This document shows positions 1 to 7,525 of a DNA stretch of 31,570 nucleotides, in pieces (position 1 is the stretch's first letter; the number at the start of each line of letters is the position of its first letter). Source of the DNA: UBA5734 sp964528645 (GTDB taxonomy: Bacteria; Bacillota; Clostridia; Saccharofermentanales; UBA5734). Where the stretch lies: contig CAZGSR010000033.1 of assembly GCA_964528645.1 (NCBI GenBank), forward strand, positions 1-31,570, read 5' to 3'. The position numbers were made by a program, and so were the translations under genes. The notes under the pieces were generated by a model. The model saw only the letters and a program-made list of their open reading frames with translations. It was not told the DNA's origin and did not search any database.

Positions 1-27
1 TAGCGTCTACGCTACTTTTTTCTCATT
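1..27 (+). terminator. Possible intrinsic terminator cut by the window edge
   Basis: A short inverted repeat (TAGCGT, 2-nt spacer, ACGCTA) at 1-14 is followed by a run of T residues at 15-21. In the plus direction this looks like the end of an intrinsic terminator for a gene to the left of the window. The stem may continue outside the window. On the minus strand, after icd, it is not followed by a T-run, so it does not obviously serve icd. Confidence 0.35.
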
Positions 28-53
28 TAGTACTTGACTTCATATAGTCAGTC

Positions 54-1250
54 TTATAAACGTTCGGCAATGGCTTGCAAGAAGCCTTCGGTGTCGACGA
101 CGGTGACGGTGTCGAGGTTGACGAGGCTTCTCAGGTCGCCGGTGACGATACCTTCTTCGATCAGCTGGAGCGAGACTTTTTCCACCTGGTCGGCAAAAGC
201 CATCAGGTCCGGCAGCTCGTCGAGCTCGCCGCGTTTTCTCAGGGCCCCGGTCCAGGCAAACAGGGTCGCCATCGGGTTGGTCGAGGTCTTCTCACCTTTG
301 AGGTAGCGGTAATAATGTCGGGTGACAGTGCCGTGGGCGGCTTCATATTCATACTGTCCAGTGGGCGAAACAAGCACAGAGGTCATCATGGCCAGGCTGC
401 CGCAGGCAGAGGCGATCATGTCCGACATGACATCGCCATCGTAGTTCTTGCAGGCCCAGAGGAAGCCACCCTCAGAACGCATGACACGGGCGACGACGTC
501 GTCGATCAGGGTATAGAAATATTCGATCCCGGCTGCCTTGAACTTGTCGTCAAACTCGGCATCGTAGATCTCCTGGAAAATGTCCTTGAAGCGGTGATCG
601 TAGGTCTTGGAAATGGTGTCTTTGGTGGCAAACCAGAGATCCTGCCTGAGGTCGAGGGCATAGTTAAAGCAGGAACGGGCAAAGCTTGCGATCGAATCGT
701 CGAGGTTGTGCATGCCGAGCACGACACCAGCCCCTTTGAAGTCATGGATCAGCTGCTTTTTCGTCGAGCCGTCGGGCATCGTCAACAGCAGTTCAGCCTT
801 GCAGGGGCCATCCACTTTCATCTCGGAGTCGCGGTAGACATCGCCATAGGCATGACGGGCGATGGTGATCGGCTTGCGCCAGCTGGCGACAAAGGGCTGG
901 ATGCAGTCAACCAGGATCGGAGCCCGGAAAACCGTACCGTCGAGAATGGCGCGGATCGTGCCGTTCGGGCTTTTCCACATCTGCTTGAGCTTGTATTCTT
1001 CCACGCGCTGGGCATTGGGGGTGATGGTGGCACATTTGACAGCAACACCGAGCTCGAGCGTGCGATTGGCTGAATCAATCGTCACCTGGTCATCGGTCTG
1101 GTCGCGGTATTCAAGGCCAAGGTCAAAATATTCGGTCTTGAGGTCAACAAACGGTTCAAGGACGATCTCCTTGATCTGTTTCCAGATGATGCGGGTCATC
1201 TCATCGCCGTCCATCTCAACGAGCGGCGTTTTCATGGCAATCTTGGTCAT
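54..1250 (-). CDS. icd: NADP-dependent isocitrate dehydrogenase (eukaryotic/homodimeric type)
   Basis: This is a 398-aa isocitrate dehydrogenase, which oxidatively decarboxylates isocitrate to 2-oxoglutarate with NADP in the cytoplasm. The N-terminus (KTPLVEMDGDEMTRIIWKQI), the substrate-loop region (WKSPNGTIRAILDGTVFR) and the C-terminal nucleotide-site region (EAAHGTVTRHYYRY, with TSTNPMATLFAWTGAL after it) match the ~400-aa type shared with mitochondrial and cytosolic enzymes, not the E. coli type. The length is normal for that subfamily. An in-frame GTG at 1256 exists, but GGAGG at 1256-1260 lies 5 nt upstream of the ATG at 1250, so ATG is preferred. It is the last minus-strand gene here and has its own promoter, so it is probably a separate transcript from comEC-holA. 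In a fermentative organism it would supply 2-oxoglutarate for glutamate synthesis; that role is inference. Confidence 0.95.
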   Translation of the reverse strand: MTKIAMKTPLVEMDGDEMTRIIWKQIKEIVLEPFVDLKTEYFDLGLEYRDQTDDQVTIDSANRTLELGVAVKCATITPNAQRVEEYKLKQMWKSPNGTIRAILDGTVFRAPILVDCIQPFVASWRKPITIARHAYGDVYRDSEMKVDGPCKAELLLTMPDGSTKKQLIHDFKGAGVVLGMHNLDDSIASFARSCFNYALDLRQDLWFATKDTISKTYDHRFKDIFQEIYDAEFDDKFKAAGIEYFYTLIDDVVARVMRSEGGFLWACKNYDGDVMSDMIASACGSLAMMTSVLVSPTGQYEYEAAHGTVTRHYYRYLKGEKTSTNPMATLFAWTGALRKRGELDELPDLMAFADQVEKVSLQLIEEGIVTGDLRSLVNLDTVTVVDTEGFLQAIAERL

Positions 1251-1296
1251 AGGCACCTCCGCGGCCAGCCTCTATCGGCTATAAAATACGGCCCTC

Positions 1297-1326
1297 ATTA
1301 TACGGAACGATGGAATCCAGAGTCAA
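1297..1326 (-). promoter_or_regulatory. Sigma-A-type promoter of icd
   Basis: On the minus strand a TTGACT -35 box (1321-1326) and a perfect TATAAT -10 box (1297-1302) are separated by 18 bp. The -10 lies about 47 nt upstream of the icd ATG, leaving a short leader that contains the GGAGG site. This is one of the best promoter matches in the window and shows that icd is not solely dependent on comEC-holA transcription. Confidence 0.75.
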
Positions 1327-1397
1327 TCGACCAGGTTACGAAACCACAGGCTTTCGCAAACGATTGAAATGCGATTTTTGAACGTTTCCGGACCAGA

Positions 1398-2507
1398 TCA
1401 GGCAGATTTGGCCGCTGACGCAGCCGTCACCAGGAGCATTTCCAGAGCGGTCCGCTCGGGCAGCTGGCCAGTTTTGACGGCCAGATCGGTTTCAAAGCAC
1501 AGGCCGTAGATTTGCTCCATCCGCTCGATCGTCATCAGCTTGGCCTGCTGCAGGAGCCGGTTGGCGACGAAAGGCATGACCTTCAGCTCGCGCACCAGCG
1601 CATCAGGCCGGCCGAGATCCTTGGCACAGATCAGCTGGCGGAAATGGCGCGCCAGCATGAAGGAAATCAGCTGCACCGGCTCTTTCTGGCCCAGCAGTAA
1701 ATCGAGCAGCTCCAGGGCCCGGGATGTGTGGCCACGAGAAATGGCATCGGTCATGTCGAAAATATTGCCGCGCAGATCCGGCAAAGACATCTGTTCAACC
1801 AAGGCCCGGTCGATGTGCTTGAGACCAGAATAGGAAAGATAGAGGAAGATTTTATTCATTTCCTGCCACAGGACCTGCATGCTGTTGTCACAACGGTCGA
1901 CCAGGCTCTCAGCCGCCAGTGCCTCGATCGCAAAGCCGCGCTGGCGGGACTCGACCTCCACCCACTGTCGCAACAGTGCCGGCTGCTCCTGGCCGATCTC
2001 TGCCAGCACACCCTTTTTCTCGATCGCCTGGATCAGGGCTTTCTGGCGCCGGTCGACCTTTTCTTCGACAAAAATCAGGCAGGCAGAATCCGGCATCTGT
2101 TCGATGAGCTGGAGCAGTTCCTGCTGGCGACCTTTGGCTGATTTGGCATCTGGAGCAGCGCCCTCTGATTCCGTTTCAGCAGAATCACTCGTCTTCTTCT
2201 CAGAGGCGGCAAAAAAGCCGCTGCCGCGGACCACAATCAACTTGCAACGCGACAGGAAAGGCGGTGTCATCAATTCCGATCTCAGGCGATCCAGTGACAG
2301 TCGGCTGGCGGCATTGCCACTGAAGGTCACCGAATCAAAGGATTCAGATCCAGGTGCGAGGATCAGCTCCCGGATGCTGCCGACCAGTTTGTCGATCAGG
2401 AAAGACTCCTCGCCATAGAGGACATACAGCGCACGGTTTACACCCTTGCGCAGTTCTGCCTTGAGTTCCTTGTATCCGATGCGGTTCGTGTCTGAAGCTT
2501 TAGCCAT
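1398..2507 (-). CDS. holA: DNA polymerase III subunit delta (clamp-loader subunit)
   Basis: This is a 369-aa HolA family protein, the delta subunit that opens the beta clamp in the clamp-loader complex. The diagnostic N-terminal AAA+-like core is visible (ALYVLYGEESFLIDKLVGSI, residues ~27-46). It is followed by a SELMTPPFLSRCKLIVVRG region that corresponds to the beta-interaction part of the family, and by a helical C-terminal collar domain. Residues ~105-130 form a Ser/Glu/Ala-rich low-complexity insertion (EKKTSDSAETESEGAAPDAK). The ATG overlaps the end of comEC by 8 nt, so the two are translationally coupled. The comEC-holA order is common in Bacillota. Length and domain order are normal. 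Confidence 0.9.
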   Translation of the reverse strand: MAKASDTNRIGYKELKAELRKGVNRALYVLYGEESFLIDKLVGSIRELILAPGSESFDSVTFSGNAASRLSLDRLRSELMTPPFLSRCKLIVVRGSGFFAASEKKTSDSAETESEGAAPDAKSAKGRQQELLQLIEQMPDSACLIFVEEKVDRRQKALIQAIEKKGVLAEIGQEQPALLRQWVEVESRQRGFAIEALAAESLVDRCDNSMQVLWQEMNKIFLYLSYSGLKHIDRALVEQMSLPDLRGNIFDMTDAISRGHTSRALELLDLLLGQKEPVQLISFMLARHFRQLICAKDLGRPDALVRELKVMPFVANRLLQQAKLMTIERMEQIYGLCFETDLAVKTGQLPERTALEMLLVTAASAAKSA

Positions 2508-5046
2508 GGTCTTCCTTCCGATAGGTCTGTGCGTAGAGTGTGCCCTGGCGCAGGTCGATCAGGATCGCTCCCTGCCAGTCAGTGCGCATATACGGGATGG
2601 CGGAGTCGGTCAGACGTGCCAACAGCTCGGTTGCCGGGTGGCCGTAGGTATTGGGTCCGACACTGATGATCGCCAGGTCCGGCTGGACCTGGGATAAAAA
2701 GGGGGCCAGGGTTGTCGTGCGCGATCCGTGATGAGGTACTTTCAGGATCTCATTATCGACGATCCGGGGATCGCTTAGCAAGGCTTGTTCGACCAGTGGT
2801 GTGGAATCAGACATGAGAAGCAGGGAATGGCCGGCCAGATCGAGGCGAAAATGCAAAGACAGCTCGTTGAGATCGTCGGCGTTTGTGGTCAATGCATCCA
2901 GCCCGGTCGCAGCTAGAACGTGGAGCTGGACCGACTGGCCTAGCGCCAGAACGTGTTGCGCCGTCAAAGTTGACCATGGAATATGGAGAGATTCAGCCTG
3001 TTCAACCAAATATTCTGTCAGGTTGTCCTGTCCTCCTGTTGTGTTTTCTTCGATCATTTCCCGCTCGTGTACCAGCAATCGCCTGACACGGCCTGTTTCC
3101 AGCAACTCGCTGGCGCCACCAGCATGGTCGAGGTGGCCATGGGTCAAAATCAATGCATCAAGCTGACGAATCCCCAGGGCATCGAGCGCTGGCAGCAGCA
3201 CCTGCCAACCAGTCCCAGGCTTGCCCGTGTCGATCAGGATGTTCTGGCCGCTCCGGGTACGGATCAGGGTGGCATCGCCTTGACCGACACTGAAAAACCA
3301 GACTTGGTCCGAGGTCAGAAATTGAGATGTGGCGGCAAACAGGACCAGTCCGAGGATCAACAGGCTAGCCCCCAAGCGATTAAACAGTCGCACATTCGGT
3401 CGGCTGATCCGGACGATACCCTGTACGAGCAGCAGCACCGCACCTGTCACCAGAAGCACGTTCAACCAGGCCACTGGCCAGCGCCCCCAGTGGACTCTGG
3501 CGAAAAAACGAGCCACAGCAGACAGGCTATCCAGAGCGATCGCTACCGGCCGACCCGGTATGGCGAGAAATCCTGACAAAATCTCGTCCACATCCATAGA
3601 CATCCCAGCCAGCCCATTCACACCAGCCAGCACCATTCCTGCTCCTGCTCCAGCCAGAAGGACCATAAGGCTCACGATGGTGAGCCACTCCACCAGAAAT
3701 AAGGCCGGTACATTGGCCAGTAGACCAACCAGGGTCAACTGGCGCGACAAGACGGCTGCGACAGGCAGGACCAAAAACTGGACGGCCAGGCTGGTCGCAG
3801 CGAAATCGAGCCATCCAGCTGGGACCTGTGGCCAGCGAGCTATCAGTCGGCGCGACAGAGCCGGTCCACCTGCCAGCAGGCCAATCGTGGCCAGCGCACT
3901 GAGCCAAAAACTGAAACTCAAGAGGGCAAACGACTGGAACAGCGCAAACACCAAAACAGCAAGACCAAGCGCATTCATCGGGTCAGACCGGCGATGGAAT
4001 ACCCGGCCAACCAGAAACAACGCCGACATCACAAGGGCCCGGCTGACGCTGACCTGCCAGCCTGTCACAAAGCCAAACAAGATCAAGGCAAGCAGCAACA
4101 CGGCTTGGCGCCAGATCCGCCGTATTTTCAGCTTGCGCACCAGAGTAGTCAGAGGCGTCAGCCAGAAAGCAATGTTCGCACCGGAAACCGCCGTCAGATG
4201 CGACAAACCGGCCTGGCGAAAATCATAGGCCTGGGCCTTGTCCATGCCCTCGCTGGATCCGATCAGCAGCCCGGCCAGCAAGGCCGAACGTTCTAGTCCG
4301 ACCATCCAGCTGAGGGCCGTCAGCAAGGTATGGCGCAACGTATCTGTCCAGCGCACCAGCACTGACTTCCGCCCTGGTTCAATCACCACCACCTCTCCAC
4401 TAGCTGTATCGATCTCTTGCAGGATTCCCTGGCGCCAGAGCCAGTCCCTGCGGTCAAACCCACCCGGATTGGCAGCTCCAGCGGGTTGATTGAGGTAGCC
4501 GGTCACCTGAAGTCGCGCCTTGGGCTCAATGATTTCGGCAGAGCCGGATAGAGCCAACCGAACGCCCCGAGGGCCAGAGACCACAGCAGTCACCCAATCC
4601 GAGCCTGACTGGCCACCACTGATGATCCGCTCCACCATCACCTCGCCAGACCACCAGCCAGAAGGCTGGTCACGCTGAAACTGCTCCGCGGTCAGGAATG
4701 GCCAACCCAGGCGCAAACCGCCGAGCACCAGGCACACAAGCAGGAGCCAGATGCGAGAACGCTGACCAACAAACAAACCAGGGCGATGCCGGTTGTGGCG
4801 AAGTAAAGTCACGAACAAGCCCAAAACAACCAGAAGCAAGACAATTCGTCCACCCGGACGGGTCGCCAAAAGACCACCCGCTAGTACGGCCAGCGCCAGG
4901 GGCAGTGCCGGACGTCGCCACAGTTGTGCCCAACGCAGGCCCAGTTCAGAAACGGTGCCCTGCCACAGATCCCGGGCCGCCTCAGCTGCCCATTTCCGCC
5001 AATGATCGCGATCCGGCTGAGGCCTGAAAATCCAGTCCCGTTTCAT
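2500..5046 (-). CDS. comEC: ComEC/Rec2 competence DNA-uptake channel with MBL domain
   Basis: This 848-aa polytopic membrane protein has the full ComEC architecture. A basic, Trp/Arg-rich N-terminus of ~45 residues precedes hydrophobic segments and a DUF4131-like soluble region (~120-250). The Competence domain follows, with the hallmark GLSHLTAVSGANIAFWL (~280-296) and many membrane helices. A C-terminal metallo-beta-lactamase domain starts near VWFFSVGQGDATLI (~585) and contains the metal ligands LTHGHLDHAGG (~635) and the VPHHGSR motif near residue 775. The family carries incoming single-stranded DNA across the membrane, and the MBL domain is thought to degrade the other strand. A GGGGGGAGGGG tract directly precedes the ATG. 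No other com gene is in this window, so natural competence cannot be concluded. It is intact, with no frameshift. Confidence 0.95.
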   Translation of the reverse strand: MKRDWIFRPQPDRDHWRKWAAEAARDLWQGTVSELGLRWAQLWRRPALPLALAVLAGGLLATRPGGRIVLLLVVLGLFVTLLRHNRHRPGLFVGQRSRIWLLLVCLVLGGLRLGWPFLTAEQFQRDQPSGWWSGEVMVERIISGGQSGSDWVTAVVSGPRGVRLALSGSAEIIEPKARLQVTGYLNQPAGAANPGGFDRRDWLWRQGILQEIDTASGEVVVIEPGRKSVLVRWTDTLRHTLLTALSWMVGLERSALLAGLLIGSSEGMDKAQAYDFRQAGLSHLTAVSGANIAFWLTPLTTLVRKLKIRRIWRQAVLLLALILFGFVTGWQVSVSRALVMSALFLVGRVFHRRSDPMNALGLAVLVFALFQSFALLSFSFWLSALATIGLLAGGPALSRRLIARWPQVPAGWLDFAATSLAVQFLVLPVAAVLSRQLTLVGLLANVPALFLVEWLTIVSLMVLLAGAGAGMVLAGVNGLAGMSMDVDEILSGFLAIPGRPVAIALDSLSAVARFFARVHWGRWPVAWLNVLLVTGAVLLLVQGIVRISRPNVRLFNRLGASLLILGLVLFAATSQFLTSDQVWFFSVGQGDATLIRTRSGQNILIDTGKPGTGWQVLLPALDALGIRQLDALILTHGHLDHAGGASELLETGRVRRLLVHEREMIEENTTGGQDNLTEYLVEQAESLHIPWSTLTAQHVLALGQSVQLHVLAATGLDALTTNADDLNELSLHFRLDLAGHSLLLMSDSTPLVEQALLSDPRIVDNEILKVPHHGSRTTTLAPFLSQVQPDLAIISVGPNTYGHPATELLARLTDSAIPYMRTDWQGAILIDLRQGTLYAQTYRKEDHG

Positions 5047-5178
5047 CCCCTCCCCCCTTCAGCCGGCTACGAGCATCAAAAAACGATCCGGCAGCTCTCA
5101 GTCTGCTGGATCGCCTCGATGGATCACAGTCCCATTCGATCGACAAAAGTCGCGGATTTTCGACAAGGCGTCTGGTAA

Positions 5179-5230
5179 ACCCCGCTCAGTCAACGCTCGC
5201 CGCCGTTTCACCGACGACAGAGGCGACCAG
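5179..5230 (-). pseudogene. Displaced 3'-end fragment of engB (52-bp direct repeat, copy A)
   Basis: These 52 bp match the 3' end of the intact engB (8946-8997) with only two mismatches, at 5192 and 5210. Read on the minus strand they encode the same C-terminus, LVASVVGETAASVD plus stop (TGA at 5186-5188). Both mismatches are synonymous (GTT/GTG Val, GGT/GGC Gly). No engB sequence exists upstream of 5230, so this is a remnant. It sits ~140 bp from the comEC start, which suggests the ancestral order was engB then comEC, later separated by the 3.7-kb insert. Confidence 0.8.
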
Positions 5231-5252
5231 CAGAGCCGTCCAATGGCTCTGC
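5230..5252. repeat. Hairpin at the boundary of the engB fragment
   Basis: GCAGAGCC (5230-5237) and GGCTCTGC (5245-5252) form a perfect 8-bp stem with a 7-nt loop. The first base of the stem is the last base of the 52-bp engB repeat, so the hairpin marks exactly where the sequence stops being engB-like. It has no long T-run. It could be a structure linked to the insertion or a weak terminator; neither is shown. Confidence 0.55.
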
Positions 5253-5319
5253 ATCAATTTCCATAAAAGGCCTGCAAAAATAGCAGCGGATACCACTAAG
5301 TGTGGCCAGGTGGAAGACT

Positions 5320-5527
5320 GGTCGCACGACGGGTGCGACCAATATCGGCAGTTGCCGAAATTTGCACCGGGGGTCGCATGACGGCTGCGCCCGAAATCGG
5401 CAATTGCCGAAATTTGCACCGGGGGTCGCGCGACGGCTGCGCCTGAAATCGGCAATTGCCTAAATCAGCTCCGGGGGTCGCACGACGGCTGCGCCCGAAA
5501 TCGGCAATTGCCGAAATTTGCACCGGG
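5320..5527. repeat. Tandem array of four 52-bp palindromic repeats, with a fifth diverged copy downstream
   Basis: Four units start at 5320, 5372, 5424 and 5476, each exactly 52 bp apart. Every unit has a GGTCGCRYGACGG-type segment, then the palindromic core TCGGCAATTGCCGA (imperfect in units 1 and 3), then AAATTTGCACCGGG or a variant. Unit 1 also has a perfect hairpin GGTCGCAC/GTGCGACC at 5320-5340. A fifth, more diverged unit lies at 5761-5812, about 230 bp away. Units are contiguous, with no unique spacers, so this is not a CRISPR array. The period is not a multiple of three, so it does not encode a peptide repeat. The segment lies just upstream of the Gtr-type operon, inside the engB-flanked insert. 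Confidence 0.85.
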
Positions 5528-5860
5528 GTTGGGGGTGCGGACAAAAACACTGGCATCCCTTTTGAGGCTACAGCCGCAGGGGTTTCCAGCCAACTACCGG
5601 ACTTACTGCCGATTTTCTACCCCGACTTCAAAAAGGAATTTGCCGATGTCAAGTCGGGGTGCTTTTTCGGCAACAAGTCGCACTTTTTCCCGCGGATCCT
5701 ACAGCCGCAGGCGTTTCCAGCCGCAGGGAGTTATAAGATCAAACTATCAACCCTGCATCCGAAATCGGCAATTGCCGAAATCAGCACCAGGGATCGCGCG
5801 AGGGGTGCGCCCAAAACGACAAAGAGCCGCCCAATCAGCCCACTATTCATCTCCTGTTAA
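5528..5860. other. Non-coding remainder of the repeat region
   Basis: I find no convincing gene here. It holds a 24-bp direct repeat (5568-5591 and 5699-5722, one mismatch), a 9-bp inverted repeat (CCCCGACTT at 5620-5628, AAGTCGGGG at 5651-5659, 22-nt loop) and the diverged fifth 52-bp unit (5761-5812). Open frames across the area lack a Shine-Dalgarno site and recognisable domains, and they arise from repeat sequence. The stretch separates the main array from the promoter region of the Gtr-type operon. Confidence 0.6.
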
Positions 5861-5866
5861 ATTCGC

Positions 5867-5872
5867 TACAAT
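5867..5872 (+). promoter_or_regulatory. Candidate -10 box close to the Gtr operon start (possible leaderless mRNA)
   Basis: TACAAT lies 6 nt upstream of the ATG at 5879, and no Shine-Dalgarno-like purine tract precedes that ATG. If this is the -10 box, transcription would begin at or near the start codon and the message would be leaderless. No good -35 box is visible at 17 bp (TATTCA only), so confidence is modest. Confidence 0.35.
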
Positions 5873-5878
5873 GGCCTC

Positions 5879-7525
5879 ATGCGCGCAAAAATTAAAACAT
5901 TCAGTATCTTGCTTGTCTTTTCCATCCTGCTGCTGACAGGGCTTTTGAGCTACCAGGATTACGGCGTGTCAACCGATGAAGAAGCGTGCCATTTCCGTGC
6001 CGTGGTCACAGCCAAATACATCTCCGAAACAGTAGGCCTGAGGGTCGCTTTCCCCGCCAATATCCCAGCCATGGCTGATTACTCGGACCGGGATCATGGC
6101 GTCCTGTTCGATCTGGTCGCCTATGGCATTGAACGACTGCTCGGCCTCCAGGATTCCCGTCAGATTTTCATCTTCAAGCACCTGTTGACCTATCTTGTCT
6201 TCTTTGCCGGGCTGATCGCCTTTTACCAGCTGATCACACGCCGATTGCGCGACTGGCGCTGGGGGATGCTCGGTGCGGTGATGCTGTTCTTATCGCCGCG
6301 CCTGTTTGCCGATGCCTTTTACAATGCCAAGGATCTGGTTTTTATGGTGACCTATCTGATCGCCATGTACACAGCCAGCGAACTGTTCGAAAAACCGACG
6401 CTGGGACGCTCCCTGGTGCATGGTCTGTCTACGGCAGTGGCAATTGCCACCCGCGTCATGGGCATCGTCCTGATCCCGGCAACAATCTTTTTTCTCCTTC
6501 TGCCACAGAAAAGGATCTACATCGCACCTGAACCATGGTCCAAACGATTGGGCCGAATCGCTGCTTATCTGGCAGTCAGCCTGGCCCTGACCATTCTGTT
6601 CTGGCCGATGCTCTGGTCCAATCCCCTCCAGAATTTTGCGGAAGCTTTCCAGAGCATGTCTCGCTTTGATCGCTGGTCCAAGGAAGTCCTACTGATGGGC
6701 CGCTTCTTTCTGTCGACCGATTTGCCCTGGTATTTCTCCGTGGTCTGGATCGCACTCACGACGCCTATACTGTATCTGGGACTGTTCCTGGTCGGCTTGG
6801 TCAATTGGCTTCGTCGGGTGCTCATCCAGAAAAAGCTGCGGTTCTGGCAACAATCTGAGACCCTCACGGACACTTTTTTCCAAGCGCTGTTCTGGGGTCC
6901 CCTGGTCAGTGTCGTGATCTTCAATTCCGTCCTGTATGACGGCTGGCGCCAGCTCTATTTCATCTATCCGGCGTTCCTGGTGATCGCCCTGACTGGATTA
7001 CAAACGCTCAGCCAGCTCATAAAAGGGAAAAAGAAAATCTGGACCGTCCTGCTCGCATCCCTGGTCACACTGAGCCTCGGATCGACAGCTGTCTGGATGG
7101 TCCAGGCTCATCCGCTGCAGAATGTCTACTTCAATACCCTGGCCAGCAGCAACTGGCGCAGCCAGTACGATCTGGACTACTGGGGACTTTCGAACCGGGC
7201 CGCCCTGGAATCCATTGTCGCTATAGACACCAGTGAACAGATTCTGATCTCGGAAATCAGTGCTGCCAGTGTGTCTGAGAGTTTTCGCATTCTAAAAGCA
7301 CCAGACAGAGCTCGGCTGAGGCTGATTCCATTCGAGTCCATTCCCAGTATGGCTGCGGCCGCACCCCATCAATCGATCTATGTTTTCAACAACTATAAAA
7401 GACAAAAAGATCCAGACATCCTGGACAGGAACCCTGATTTCATTCGTTTCTATGAAAAAAAGGTCGCCGGCGAAACCATCCTAACGGTCTATCAATGGGT
7501 CGGTCCCCGCAACGAGGTAAAGTAA
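5879..7525 (+). CDS. GT-C (GT39/ArnT-like) polytopic membrane glycosyltransferase
   Basis: This 548-aa protein has many predicted membrane helices. The first spans residues ~8-24, and the following extracellular loop holds the acidic cluster STDEE (D33, E34, E35), placed like the catalytic Asp-Glu of GT-C enzymes of the PMT/ArnT group. A second family-like motif, YNAKDLVFM, is near residue 148. Such enzymes take a sugar from polyprenyl-phosphate on the outer face of the membrane and transfer it to a glycan, lipid or protein. A soluble C-terminal region (~420-548) follows the last helices. The gene abuts a GtrB-like and a GtrA-like gene, so it fills the place of the serotype-specific Gtr transferase. 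Acceptor and sugar cannot be read from the sequence. The start has no Shine-Dalgarno site but is supported by the signal-anchor just after it. Confidence 0.8.
   Translation: MRAKIKTFSILLVFSILLLTGLLSYQDYGVSTDEEACHFRAVVTAKYISETVGLRVAFPANIPAMADYSDRDHGVLFDLVAYGIERLLGLQDSRQIFIFKHLLTYLVFFAGLIAFYQLITRRLRDWRWGMLGAVMLFLSPRLFADAFYNAKDLVFMVTYLIAMYTASELFEKPTLGRSLVHGLSTAVAIATRVMGIVLIPATIFFLLLPQKRIYIAPEPWSKRLGRIAAYLAVSLALTILFWPMLWSNPLQNFAEAFQSMSRFDRWSKEVLLMGRFFLSTDLPWYFSVVWIALTTPILYLGLFLVGLVNWLRRVLIQKKLRFWQQSETLTDTFFQALFWGPLVSVVIFNSVLYDGWRQLYFIYPAFLVIALTGLQTLSQLIKGKKKIWTVLLASLVTLSLGSTAVWMVQAHPLQNVYFNTLASSNWRSQYDLDYWGLSNRAALESIVAIDTSEQILISEISAASVSESFRILKAPDRARLRLIPFESIPSMAAAAPHQSIYVFNNYKRQKDPDILDRNPDFIRFYEKKVAGETILTVYQWVGPRNEVK

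Noticed and set aside
75..1073. 332-codon plus-strand frame opposite icd
   Set aside because: No ribosome site, no recognisable domain, wholly antisense to a conserved enzyme.
5047..5178. Promoter for comEC-holA
   Set aside because: I looked on the minus strand but found no convincing -35/-10 pair; the operon may have relied on transcription from engB before the insertion.
5320..5527. CRISPR array
   Set aside because: The 52-bp units are contiguous and lack unique spacers, and there are no cas genes nearby.
5186..5556. Repeat-containing minus-strand open frames (5186-5455 and 5296-5556)
   Set aside because: They run through the 52-bp repeat units; the first ends in the displaced engB C-terminus. 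The period is not a multiple of 3, there is no Shine-Dalgarno site, and no domain is seen.
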